Under the pieces are notes generated by a model, which was not told where the DNA came from, did no database searches, and was given only the letters and a program-made list of their open reading frames with translations. A stretch of DNA of 64,000 nucleotides from Pycnopodia helianthoides. Taxonomy: Eukaryota > Echinodermata > Asteroidea > Forcipulatida > Asteriidae. Position 1 is the stretch's first letter, and the number at the start of each line of letters is the position of its first letter. Positions 47,159 through 58,222 of this stretch are shown piece after piece. Made by a program: the position numbers and the translations under genes. Location: contig CM063249.1 of the NCBI GenBank assembly GCA_032158295.1, positions 14,302,078 through 14,366,077 on the forward strand, in the 5' to 3' direction.

Positions 47159-48534
47159 ACTTGTTCTAAAACATTAAAATATTGAGAATAAACCAATCGG
47201 CTCTGAAAAAAGCCAACACCTCTACAAGAGAGATGATTTCGTGGTTTATACCCATACAAATTAATCTTTTTGTAATTATTACTCATTTTTTAACAAATGG
47301 TTCTGATAAATTTTAAAAGATCTTTCCCTAGTCTAGTGTACTTGTCCAATTATGGACCATTTTAATGGAAGTTATTTCAAATGAAATGAAAGTCACAAAT
47401 TTATGTCAAAAGTCTGAAATATTATTTAAAATCTACAATTTATTGTCTTTTAAATGTATAACAGATATAGTATGTGTGGTGGTTATAAATGGAGATGGTT
47501 GAGTCATTTGCTTGTGTTAGGACAGCTTTCAAGTTTCAGCTCATCATTCTCAGGTATGCAATAAATTCTGTATGTAATTGCTTTAAGAAGTTACTTTAAT
47601 AAAACAAATATTGACAAAATACGGCACTACTATTTCCCACGAGGTGCAGCCATAATGCTTGAATAGCGGTTGCACCGTTATTTGGCAAGTTTATTCATTT
47701 TCAGGGCAATCGCTTTGAAGTATGATGCAAGCCTATTCACTCCTGGGTGAAGAGAAGAAATTATGGTTACCCAAACACAGTGACCGAGGTTCAAACACAT
47801 TGGGCAGTAAATAAGTTGCTTTGCTTCCATTCTACCTTCCCATTTCAGAGCATACTAAAAAAAAACTCTGTAGCCAAGGCATTAACCATTTCATGGTTTC
47901 ATACGTTGTTTTGATCTAGGCTGAGTTGTCTTGGGTTTGCTTCCAGTCATTGATACCTTCATCTGTTTTGCCGGGAGACATCTGCAAAGTGTCTACTGAA
48001 TTAGGTATGTTACTATATCTTTATGATTTTAGAGGATGTTGAACCCCTGAATTTCTTACAGGAGCATGTTCAACCTTTTATAAAGAACATACGTTCTTAC
48101 GGACTGTAAAGGGGGTAACCCTGTTTCAGCCCCAGAAGTAGGTGGCAATGTGTCCCTGGTGTCAGTTGATTTGGGTCAACAGCCCAAATCAGTTAAGTGT
48201 AGCCCTCACCTTGAAGTGGCCGTTCGGCCTTGTGAGTAAGGCGATAACTCATTAAAAAAAATAATTTAAAAATATCAGCAGCAATCAGCGTGGCCCAAAA
48301 ATACCCATAGAAGCTGCAATTGGCCCCCTGATTTGACTTCCTTTCATTTAACCAAAAATGTCATAGTTAAAGTCGTGTCGTCAATTTACGATTTCCGATA
48401 TCATTATTCTCTTATACCTTTTCAAAACAAAACCAAAACCTTGTATTATCAGTATTAATTATACAGAAGCCCAAACTCTCTTTATAGATTTATTCCAAAG
48501 TTAGTACATACAGGAACAGCATATAAAGGCTGTG
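47119..48534. repeat. 1.42-kb tandem duplication, copy 1
   Basis: The sequence from 'ctaacctgttacta' to 'aaaggctgtg' is repeated immediately at 48535-49962 with offset about 1429 nt. Differences are few: scattered substitutions, small indels and the 13-nt MITE end deletion. It contains a reversed SINE body (47735-47800) and a hairpin TGATTTGGG-tcaacag-CCCAAATCA near 48168-48192. No exon is evident. Confidence 0.92.
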
Positions 48535-49962
48535 CCGTCTAACCTGTTACTACGAATACACTCGTAGGCGGCAGTCAACGTGTTAAGACTTGTTCTAAAA
48601 CATTAAAATATTGAGAATAAACCAATCGGCTCTGAAAAAAGCCAACACCTCTACAAGAGAGATTATTTCGTGGTTTATACTCATACAAATTGATCTTTTT
48701 GTAATTATTACTCATTTTTTAACAAATGGTTCTGATAAATTAAAAAAAATCTTTCCCTAGTCTAGTGTACTTGTCCAATTATGGACCATTTTAATGGAAG
48801 TTATTTCAAATGAAATGAAAGTCACAAATTTATGTCAAAAGTCTGAAATATTATTTAAAATCTACAATTTATTGTCTTTTAAATGTATAACAGATATAGT
48901 ACGTGTGGTGGTTATAAATGGAGATGGTTGAGTCATTTGCTTGTGTTAGGACAGCTTTCAAGTTTCAGCTCATCATTCTCAGGTATGCAATAAATTCTGT
49001 ATGTAATTGCTTTAAGAAGTTACTTTAATAAAACAAATATTGACAAAATACGGCACTACTATTTCCCACGAGGTGCAGCCATAATGCTTGAATAGCGGTT
49101 GCACCGTTATTTGGCAAGTTTATTCATTTTCAGGGCAATCGCTTTGAAGTATGATGCAAGCCTATTCACTCCTGGGTGAAGAGAAGAAATTATGGTTACC
49201 CAAACACAGTGACCGAGGTTCAAACACATTGGGCAGTAAATAAGTTGCTTTGCTTCCATTCTACCTTTCCATTTCAGAGCATACTAAAAAAAAACTCTGT
49301 AGCCAAGGCATTAACCATTTCATGGTTTCATACGTTGTTTTGATCTAGGCTGAGTTGTCTTGGGTTTGCTTCCAGTCATTGATACCTTCATCTGTTTTGC
49401 CGGGAGACATCTGCAAAGTGTCTACTGAATTAGGTATGTTACTATATCTTTATGATTTTAGAGGATGTTGAACCCCTGTATTTTTCACTGGAGCATGTTC
49501 AACCTTTTATAAAGAACATGTTCTTACGGACTCTAAGGGGGTAACCCTGTTTCAGCCCCAGAAGTAGGTGGCAACGTGCCCCTGGTGTCAGTTGATTTGG
49601 GTCAACAGCCCAAATCAGTTAAGTGTAGCCCTCACCTTGAAGTGGCCGTTCGGCCTTGTGAGTAAGGCGATATGTCATTAAAAAAAAATAATTTAAAAAT
49701 ATCAGCAGCAATCAGCGTGGCCCAAAAATACCCATAGAAGCTGCAATTGGCCCCCTGATTTGACTTCCTTTCATTTAACCAAAAATGTCATAGTTAAAGT
49801 CGTGTCGTCAATTTACGATTTCCGTTATCATTATTCTATTATACCTTTTCAAAACAAAACCAAAACCTTGTATTATCAGTATTAATTATACAGAAGCCCA
49901 AACTCTCTTTATAGATTTATTCCAAAGTTAGTACATACAGGAACAGCATATAAAGGCTGTGC
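48535..49962. repeat. 1.42-kb tandem duplication, copy 2
   Basis: This is the near-identical downstream copy. It keeps the full MITE right end (GGCGGCAGTCAACGTGTTAA), so it is the less damaged copy at that point. The junction with copy 1 falls inside the MITE, consistent with unequal exchange. High identity means a recent event, or an assembly duplication of two haplotypes. Confidence 0.92.
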
Positions 49963-50034
49963 TGCAACAAAGATTTCACTGTACTGTTAATTAAGCATTT
50001 GGGTGTCATCCCCCCACCCCCCCAAAAATAAAAT

Positions 50035-50072
50035 AGTAATTATAATAATAATAATAATAGTAATAATAAATG
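50035..50072. repeat. AAT/TAA microsatellite
   Basis: A run of 'taataataataataatagtaataata' follows a C-rich stretch. It is a simple sequence repeat just downstream of the 1.4-kb duplication. Confidence 0.8.
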
Positions 50073-50167
50073 GCAATTAATTATCACTGGTCTGCGAACT
50101 TGTCTAAGTCTCTTTCCCTTTTTGTAGCATAGTGCATAAAATTTGTATGTGTTCTTTTATCTCACAG

Positions 50168-50250
50168 AATCTCTGTACACTGAAACTTTTGATCACCAAG
50201 GAGCTTTCAAGAAGATCCCGGCCCCCAAGGAGAGGACATCATAGCATGAC
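50168..50250 (+). CDS. Candidate alternative last exon with Max-tail-like SLYT motif
   Basis: After acceptor TTTTATCTCACAG one frame reads (X)SLYTETFDHQGAFKKIPAPKERTS and stops at TAG 50248-50250. SLYT followed by a Gly-x-x-Phe-like pattern recalls the start of the C-terminal tail of vertebrate Max, and the basic KK..PKER end would suit nuclear localisation. This frame needs a preceding exon that ends in phase 1. Exon C ends in phase 2 and would give RISVH-stop instead. A linking exon (length 3n+2) was not found, so membership of the gene is uncertain. It may also be a chance similarity. Confidence 0.3.
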
Positions 50251-50983
50251 GTGAGCTTTTCTTCTCTAATGTTTCTTTCAGAAGTTACATTTAACCAAGA
50301 GTATATGGACAACTTGTTTGGTTATTGTTATACTTTGGGATGCAAGTGGCCATGATTAATCACTAAGCCATCCCCCAACCTGCCCACTCAAAGCAAATCT
50401 AAGAGAAAACACTGTGGTTTGTATTGATTTGAGGCACATGTAAACAACTCAGGCTCTCAGCAAATGAAAGTTTCAACTTATTACCCTGGTCTGCTATTTT
50501 TCATGTTTTTATAAAATAGTTTTATATTATGTGTGCCAACCCACTTAAGCATGCCAACAGCTCCTTCTGTATTTATTGCAGAATTATCTTCAGTCTTGCC
50601 AGAAAATACCTGTACTTATAACTTATAAGACCCAATTGTTATTTATATACCACCAACTTGTCTTTGGACTGTGTTTATAGAGGGCGCTGTTGATAATTGT
50701 AGTGATATACTGTTGGATGAACGTGAGGCTATAAAGCAGGTACTCTGGGCATGAATACAGACTCTTTCACAATGCACATCACAGAATCTTAATTGTCAAG
50801 AAAACTCACCAGATGATAACTTTATAAACAGTGCTGCAATTGTGGTGGTTTTATACGCAGGAAGTAATATTTCAGCCACTGTCTTCATCATAATTTAATG
50901 AGTTAATCAATTGTATGCATTTAGGGCACTACTGTATAATGTGCGCAGTTTACTGTTACCACTTCTGCGCCATCATGCATAGA
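50251..50983. other. Noncoding stretch, nothing recognisable
   Basis: No exon or repeat family could be assigned. A 'agagggcgctgtt' word at 50680 is also present near 39577 and resembles the core of CTCF sites. Confidence 0.4.
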
Positions 50984-51019
50984 GTGCCTGGCTTATAGCC
51001 CTGTAGTAGCCGTTGAACA

Positions 51020-51213
51020 TAGGGTTAGGGTTTAAGTTTTAGGGTTAGTGTTTAAGACTAAGGGTTACGGTTTTAGGGTTGGAGTTAGGGTTAGGATTTT
51101 AGGGTTAGGGTTTTAGGGTTAGGGACATGGATATGGTTAGGGTTAGGGATATGGTTAGGGTTAGGGACATGGAACGGGTTAGGGTTAGGGTTAGTGTTAG
51201 GGTTGTTAGTTTT
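51020..51213. repeat. Interstitial telomeric-like TTAGGG block
   Basis: About 190 bp of degenerate TTAGGG repeats, mixed with TTTAGGG-like and 'gacatgga' variants. TTAGGG is the telomere repeat of most animals. The block is flanked by direct repeats gtgYctggcttatag at 50984-50998 and 51215-51229 (14 of 15 identical). This suggests insertion with target duplication, for example during break repair. Confidence 0.85.
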
Positions 51214-51229
51214 AGTGTCTGGCTTATAG

Positions 51230-52040
51230 TTGTTTAGGTGTTAAAAGCTTTCTTAAAGGGAAGGAACAACACAATATTTTAAAGTCAAGTTCACAAGTTA
51301 TGATTAATTTTCCCTATTGAGTTATCGTTGGCCTTTTAATGAATTATTATGTAATGAATTTCAACAAATTTAGATTCATTAGAAGCAAACCTTTTTTTTT
51401 TACTAAACAGGGCAAAATCTGAGGTAAAAAAATTATTTCTGTTTCTTAAAATTTTATAAATGCTGTGCTCAATTTTTAAGTTGTTTATATTACAGTTATA
51501 TGTTTTAAATAATAAATATAAAAACAATAAAGATTTTTAAAAGGAATTCCATTGAAATTGTATTTACTTAATTGTGTTAATTTGGACCTTTACTCAAATT
51601 TGTAACTCTTTGAAATGAGCAATCACAGGAAAACTGTTGATGCGAAGTAAATGAACATAGAAAAAAAAATCATAAAATACACATACTAGTCACCATAAGT
51701 AGCCCAGAATTTCTTTTTAAATAAAAATAATTCAACAAACAGTCTTTTAAAAAACAATAAGGGTAAAAGATTATTGTTTTTATTTTAAAAAAAATTCTTT
51801 TTAAACTATATGGAAATGGTTGTTAAATTACTGTTTAATACACTTTAAACATTTCAGTGAATAAGCTGAAGAATAATAACTATACCAATGGTCATGCTTT
51901 AACAACCATCTAAACAAGTTTTTAAAACAGCAAATGCTTTTTATGTGCAGAGCGCAGCAGGCGATACAAAATAAATAAAATAAAATGACCATGACCATGG
52001 TTTTAAAAACAGCCGCATACATCCTCATAATGTTTTTTAA
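51230..52040. other. AT-rich stretch, nothing firm
   Basis: Very AT-rich sequence with AATAAA hexamers near 51511 and 51527, which could serve as polyadenylation signals if the 50168 exon is real. No other feature could be supported. Confidence 0.35.
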
Positions 52041-53280
52041 TCGAAAATATGGAAAAATGTGTAACTAGTAAATTGCGAACATGCAAAATTTTATAACTGT
52101 AGAGGGCAGCAGACTTAGAGAAATTTAGTTCAAATGACCATGAACATGCTTAAGTACTCGCATACATTTGTAAAAACGCAAATACTCGCAAATACTCTTA
52201 CATTTACACCTCAAGAGGGCAGCAGACAAGCCCTAAAATAAATCAGGTTGCCTTAAAATCTCCAACATACATCGCTGTTACAATTTGATAAAAATTGCAA
52301 ATGCGCTTTTTTTCTTTAGAGGGCAGCAGACAACTTCTGATATGCTGAATACTAATATTTAGTAAAATCGCAATACGCTTTGTTGTTTTACCTCTAGAGG
52401 GCGACAGACAAGTAAAAATTTGTTAACCTACTTTAAACATAATTCAGCACAATAACACCTACGGTACATAGAAAATTTAATAAAATCGCAATTTTTAATT
52501 TTTATACTTCACCAACTGAGGGCACCAAACAAGACATAAAAGTTATACAGAGTTGAAATGATAGTCATCGATGCATATAACTTCTTAATCGAAAATATGG
52601 AAAAATGTGTAACTAGTGGGCAGGAGACTACCCACAAATTACTTCTAAACTACCATGTGAAAACGGTTACACCATACTTACCAGATTTAAAAAATTGCGA
52701 ACATGCAAAATTTTATAACTGGTAAGGGCAGCAGACTTAGAGAAATTTAGTTCAATAACCCTGAATATGCTTAAGTACTCGCATACATTTGTAAAATCGC
52801 AAATACTCGCAAATACTCTTACATTTACATCTCAAGAGGGCAGCAGACAAGCCCTAAATTGATTCAGGTTGCTTTAAAAACTCCAACATACATCGATGTT
52901 ACAATTTTATATAAATCGCAAATGCGCTTTTTTCGAAACTTTAGAGGGCAGCAGACAAGCTACAAAATATTTCAGACAACTCCTGATATGCTGAATACTT
53001 ACATTTTGTATAATCGCAATACGCTTTGTTATTTTACCTCTAGAGGGCGACAGACAAGTAAACAATTCGTAACCTACTTTAAACATAATTCAGCACAATA
53101 ACACCTACATAGAAAATTGAATAAAATCGCAATTTTTAAATTTTTATACTGCACCAACTGAGGGCACCAAACAAGACATAAATATTATTTTACTGAGTTG
53201 AAACGATAGTCACCCATGCATATAATTTCTTTCAATCGAAGATCAGTTTATTTGATATCTCTAGAGGACAGCAGAAGAGA
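52041..53280. repeat. Higher-order tandem array with GAGGGCAGCAGAC core units
   Basis: About twelve diverged units, 78-125 nt apart, each centre on 'tagagggcagcagacaag' or variants (near 52100, 52213, 52318, 52396, 52519, 52618, 52727, 52836, 52944, 53043, 53159, 53266). The whole block from 'aaaatatggaaaaatgtgtaactagt' (52043) repeats from 52590, and 'aattgcgaac' words are 622 nt apart. So a multimer of roughly 550-620 bp was duplicated. It is AT-rich between cores and has no frames worth calling. Confidence 0.85.
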
Positions 53281-53499
53281 ATTACAAAATAACCAAACAA
53301 TCTCAAACATCCCTATGAAAAAAAAAATAAGGCAAACAACCTTTGAAATGTACCCTAAGAAAGGGGGAGGCAAACAAACTAAAAAACATAACAACCAAAC
53401 AGAGCCAACATTTGTTGAACACATTTAATATGCAACAATATGTGTACGACCATACGGCAGTTGCAGCATTTGTAAAACACGCAAAAACATTTTGGCTTT

Positions 53500-53890
53500 T
53501 AAAAAACCGCCATCAAGCCAACCCTTACCCACCCCGAGTGATCGCCTTCCAGTCCTTGCCCACCCTCAACTCAGTCCACCAGGTGTAGAAAAATTCATCA
53601 ATACCTGCCATCACTCAGTCCATCCATTCCAGTGACAGCCATCCAGCATTACCGTACCCACCCTGAGACTGGCCCTTCCATGCATCCCTTTTACCCATCA
53701 CTCAGCTCAGTCCATCAGGCCTCCAATCCCAGCCTTCAGTCAATCAGCCAACCAGCCTTACCCACCCAAGCTCTTCAGCAGCCCAACCTCAGTGACAGTC
53801 CTCCAGCCCACCCCAGTGACTGCCATATAGCCTCCAGCCTAACCCCAGTGGCTGCCATATAGCCCTCCAGCCCCTCAACCCAGAGCTCCA
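53500..53890. repeat. C-rich degenerate repeat (CCAGCC/CACCC)
   Basis: The + strand is strongly C- and CA-rich with loose repetition of 'cccaccc', 'cagtccatc', 'cccagtg.ctgccatatagc' and 'cctccagcc'. The last unit is a clear tandem pair at about 53812-53866. Proline-rich frames here follow from this composition. Confidence 0.65.
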
Positions 53891-54017
53891 AGGCCCTTGG
53901 TCAACCCTCAGATCAGCCAAAAATCCAAGGCTCGAGCCAGGGAAAACTTTTGGTGAAAAATTTTCTAAGTCGGGCCATTCTAATATTCATCAGGTCAAAA
54001 ATCGTATGATTTTCATG

Positions 54018-54086
54018 AAAGCTCAGTAGCAGAGCGGTAAGAGATAGAGGCTACAGAGCTAACGGTACCAGGTTCAAGCCCTACCC
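54018..54086 (+). repeat. tRNA-like SINE head
   Basis: AGCTCAGTAGCAGAGCGG (D-arm/A-box-like) is followed by AGAGATAGAGGCTACAGAGCTAACGGTACC and the B box AGGTTCAAGCCCTACCC. The overall span of about 70 nt suits a tRNA-derived sequence, but a regular acceptor stem is not visible. Confidence 0.5.
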
Positions 54087-54130
54087 ATTTTTACTAGAAA
54101 TAAAAAAAAAAGTTCTTTTACTGCTAAAAA

Positions 54131-54215
54131 GAGGGCTCCACCGGATTTGAACCCCCGAGCTCACAGCCCCAGAAATCTGAAAGCTGTGAGCTAGCCCACC
54201 GGGCCAAATCGCCTC
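54131..54215 (-). repeat. tRNA-like sequence on the minus strand
   Basis: Read on the minus strand it has TTTGGCCCGGTGGGCTAGC (A-box-like), a strong internal hairpin (CTCACAGCTTT..GGGGCTGTGAG), and the B box GGGGTTCAAATCCGG. The layout, with a long variable-arm-like hairpin, recalls a class II tRNA or a SINE derived from one. It faces the tRNA-like sequence at 54018-54086 with 45 nt between them. Confidence 0.5.
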
Positions 54216-55438
54216 TTGAAAAAATTTGCTCGGACGTTATATATAAACCTTAGGATGGGTGAGCCAAAAAAAAATATAATGAGATGCATACTCTGACCTG
54301 TGACCTCAGATTTAAAATGAAAATAAAAAATGTTGAAAATCAAACAAAATTAGGCAGTTTATTTCTTTTTTATTTTCAAGAGCACAAATCAAATAAATTA
54401 CAGATATACATACATACATGGTTGAATTTTGCTTTAGCAAACTAAACCAAGAGACGTAATATAAAAATTCATCAATAGTAACTTTTTCATGTGAAATACA
54501 CTTTGTATTAAAATAAGTGTAAAATAAAACAACATTTTAAAAACTGCATAAACATTACTTGAGAAGATCATTAATATTTATCCATTATTATAGCGTAAAT
54601 CTTTGGCTAAGGACTATAAGGTCTTGCAGTTTGAATGGATTTCATAAAATTGGTTTCGCATATTTTAGAGCTCCAACGTAAATGGGGTTGATTTATCAAG
54701 AGTGGTATCTAATGTAATTGTTTGGCAAAAAGAAACAATAATTTTCTAAGAAAAACATTTGTTTGTTGATTTTTAAATTGCTTTTCTTCAAATTTGTACA
54801 CATTTTTCATCTAATGCCCTTACGGATATGAAACTGCCATTTACAACCTCACCCACTTGGACTAACTTTCTTTAATTAAAAGTAAAATAGAACTATACAT
54901 TTCAGAACATTAACACTGACTTTTTGCAAACTGCCTCATTATTGTGAAGATTTACTTCATTCTAATGCCTCCATTTATATCTCAATTTTAAATTGACGGT
55001 TTAAAGCTCCAAAATACTACAATATTACTGTATAAGAGCATAAAATTGGGGGGGGGGGGGGTTTGCTTACTAAGGACCCTGTTCCCCAAATAAGGTCAGA
55101 AAAATGAATGGTTCGATACATTACATCCCCCCATAGCCTAATTATGTCTTTGCCCTTGCTTGCCCCCCCCCTCCCAAATGAAAATGTCTGGTTATGCCAC
55201 TTTCTCTATAAGTAATTAAACGGTTGCAATGAAACCTTTCAATTTAATACGTTTTTTAAATATAAACTTTGATTATCAAAAATTAAAGCAATCTCAAATG
55301 TTGGAAAAACAACAAACACGACACACATTTTATACAATTTTGCAAACAACCAAAATTTTGCAGCAGTCTAGGAAACCTTTGCAGCAAAAATTTAAAAATA
55401 TTCATAGATTAGGTCACATTTGACACCCATACACTACT

Positions 55439-55722
55439 GGGCCCAATTTTATAGCGCTGCTTATAACGGCCGATTTTGTGCTTACTGTGTGAGTTTTCAT
55501 TTTATAGCGCTGCTAAACAGAAGCAAAAGAAAAGGCTTGCTAACCTCCCAGTGCTTACTGTAAGAAAATGAATGACGTAACAATGCAAATCAATGGTGAA
55601 GGCGCAGGCTGGCCTTCCTATTTTCTTGCTAACCTGTGAAATACGCTTATGCTTAAGCAAATTTTTCGCTACAGTAAGCACAACAATTGGTTACTGTTAA
55701 GCAGCGCTATGTTATTGGGCCC
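55439..55722. mobile_element. GGGCCCAATTT-family MITE, longer subtype
   Basis: It begins GGGCCCAATTTTATAGCGCTGCTTA and ends TTAAGCAGCGCTATGTTATTGGGCCC, an inverted repeat of about 25 nt. A second 'cattttatagcgctgct' block lies inside the left part, suggesting insertion or duplication of an end. It is 284 bp with no frame. Confidence 0.85.
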
Positions 55723-55999
55723 AGATACTTACAAAACCTTTTTGTTCACATGCATTAGGTAAACTTATCAAAGTATATTGACTATGAAGGATATTATTGA
55801 TTTATGTATTTCTAGATTTAAAAAGGTGAATATTTATGTGTAGCCTTGTAAACTTAAAGGGACAGTACTTGCATTACCTTTTTACATGTCATATTTCCCT
55901 AAGCTTAAGCTTTACATTCAAGATAGAAATACCACACATTTGAAAAGCGCCCTCCAGAGCCAATGCAGGAGTTTTAAAAAACTAGTCAAGAACTGAGCA

Positions 56000-57220
56000 C
56001 CTAGTGGGGCAGGAGTTAAGTATTATATCCATGGACTAACAAATCACCATTGATTTGGGGGAATTCACATCAGAGACTACCATACCAGTTCGGTGGTTGA
56101 GGCTAAACTCTGAGTAAGGACTTGATCCATCTAACTATCCTTCATGAAATTGTATCGTGCAATACTGCCACATATGGGCATGTAAACGATATGAAGAGTA
56201 GTGAAACAATACCCCTTAGCGGCTTAGATTGTTCAAGGTACCGTTTAATTGCCCAAATTAGCTTATCCTCTTATCAGCTTATATCCTCTGGGACCAATGA
56301 GGTCCAGAATATATATTTAAGCCAAGAAAGATTGGCAAGGGACTATAAAACAGACAGCATTTGGGTCCCATTCAATGGATGGTATTATGGAATATCAGTT
56401 GTTTTTTTTGCTGCATAAAATATCATCTATGATTTGAGAATATTGAAATATTATGAAACTTGATGCATTATTTTGTCAGGACATGAAGTCCATTTGGCTC
56501 AAAAAGTTTGCCAGGGATTGCAAGTCCAGGCCCAGATCTTGGGGGGGGGGGGGGGATTTGATATAGCTCATAGAAGCTGCAGGAGATACTTGCATGTAGT
56601 TTGAGGTGTAGAAACCGACTTGTGAACTTAATAGGATCCCTGTGATAACAAGCCACCTGCAGGCCCAGGTCCCTGTGATCTACGGGCGACCTGCAGGCCC
56701 TGCTTGGGCAGCATCACAAAAGTTAGGCACTATTCTAGGCGCAAAAAACTTTCTTATATGCATACGCCCAGAACCCGATGGATCACCAGTTGTTCCGCTG
56801 ACAATGTGCCAAACTACGGAAACATTTATGCATGAGAGAATATGTGCATTGGCATTTGAATGTTCCAATGGAATGTTCTGGTGGTCCAATTGACAGTCCA
56901 TATACACTATACACCTGCTGAGATACTTAACCCATATCTGCCTAACGGTTCTGTGTACACAATGGTCGAAAATACCAAGCCCATTTCACGCAGACACGAA
57001 ACGGAGGGGCATTCCCTAAACATTTATTTTTTACAGCTGTACCAAAATTCTAACTCAAACAAATTATATACTGGTGGAAAGAGTAGGAAATTATCTTTAT
57101 TCTCATATAAAATAGATCTTGTTAAAAATAAAATAGATCTCATAATTCATGTCAATAGTACACTGCAGGAAAGATGTGGCAAAAATGTTTAGTTTCATAG
57201 TTAATTAAATTAATTAGATT
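56000..57220. other. Noncoding stretch with a dispersed repeat piece
   Basis: 56855-56885 ('gaatgttccaatggaatgttctgg') recurs at 18920-18945. A duplication 'acctgcaggccc.g' flanks 56655-56700. The frames at 56122-56418, 56642-56893 and 56860-57192 show no domains. Otherwise nothing is recognised. Confidence 0.4.
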
Positions 57221-57227
57221 GATATTA

Positions 57228-58222
57228 CAGGGGAGGATCCAGGTTTTTTTAAACCGAGGGGCACAACGGCGCAACCAGGATTTTGTATTAAAGGGTAAAC
57301 AAAAAATGTGTGGGGTCCAGGGGCTGGCCTTACGGCCCCTGGTGGGGTCGAGGGCGGAAGACACGGTGTGGGTTTAGGGGGCGAAAAGCTCTGAGCCTTT
57401 GACGTTCTGTGGGGTGAAAAATCAAGCCTACGTGTGCCTAAAACAGAGAAATAGACACACTTTTGTAGGATATTAGATCCATATAAATATTCAAAATTTA
57501 GTGTAAAATTTTCTGAGGGTCCAGGGTGCGAAGCCCCCGGAAGCTCTGAGCCTCCATGTGCCTAAAACAGAGAAATAGACACTCTCTTATTGGAAATAAG
57601 GTCCATATAAATCTTCTATGTTTACTCGAAAAACTCCTGTAACATCGATGGTTGGGTCCAGGGTGAGGCCCAGGTGGGGGTTCAGGGGGCGAAGCCCCCG
57701 GAAGCTCCGAGCTTTTGGCATTTTGAGGGGTGAAAAATCAAGCCTCTATACGTGTGCCTGACACACTTTTTAAGCTTTTCTGATCCATACTAATGTCCTA
57801 AAATTACTCAAAGAAAATTTTAATTCCACAAATCTCGCATTTGGATCTGGTCGCTGCATTATCTGGTTTCATGCATATTGATTCAAAAAATATAGTTCAA
57901 GCTTAGTGTAGTCTTTACACTTGAATGCCAGAACGACATGAATTATATTTTATCCAGGACAAATTGGCACGTCAGGTTTCAAATGCTTATGTTATCGTGC
58001 AAATAAGCAATTACAAGTGACATATCATGAAAGATTTATTTTGGCAGAAAGAAACAAATTCGGTAGGCATAGGATGATAAAGTATTCCATCCTGCTGCTG
58101 GGGGAAAAGACACCACACACACTTTTTTTTTAGGCAGTCAGAAAGTATATTTTATTTTTTAATTTTACCCGTGACGCACGTGCCACCTGGCCCCCCCCCC
58201 CCCCCCCCCGGATCCACGCCTG
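57228..58222. mobile_element. hAT-like nonautonomous element, about 1 kb
   Basis: The left end CAGGGGAGGATCCAGG and right end CCCGGATCCACGCCTG are inverted repeats with CAG...CTG ends as in hAT elements. The interior repeats a module with 'gggggcgaagcccccggaagctc.gagc' and 'gtgcctaaaacagagaaatagacac' at about 57300-57470, 57520-57600 and 57680-57770. No transposase frame is present. Flanking 8-mers (tgatatta and gataaatg) do not match, so either the exact end or the target copy has changed. Confidence 0.7.

Noticed and set aside
53216..53862. Three plus-strand frames rich in Lys/Asn or Pro/Ser
   Set aside because: They reflect the AT-rich array and then the C-rich repeat. There are no splice signals or domains.
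56642..56907. Frames on both strands with Pro/Gly-rich ends
   Set aside because: They overlap a dispersed repeat piece also found near 18.9 kb, and no domain is recognisable.
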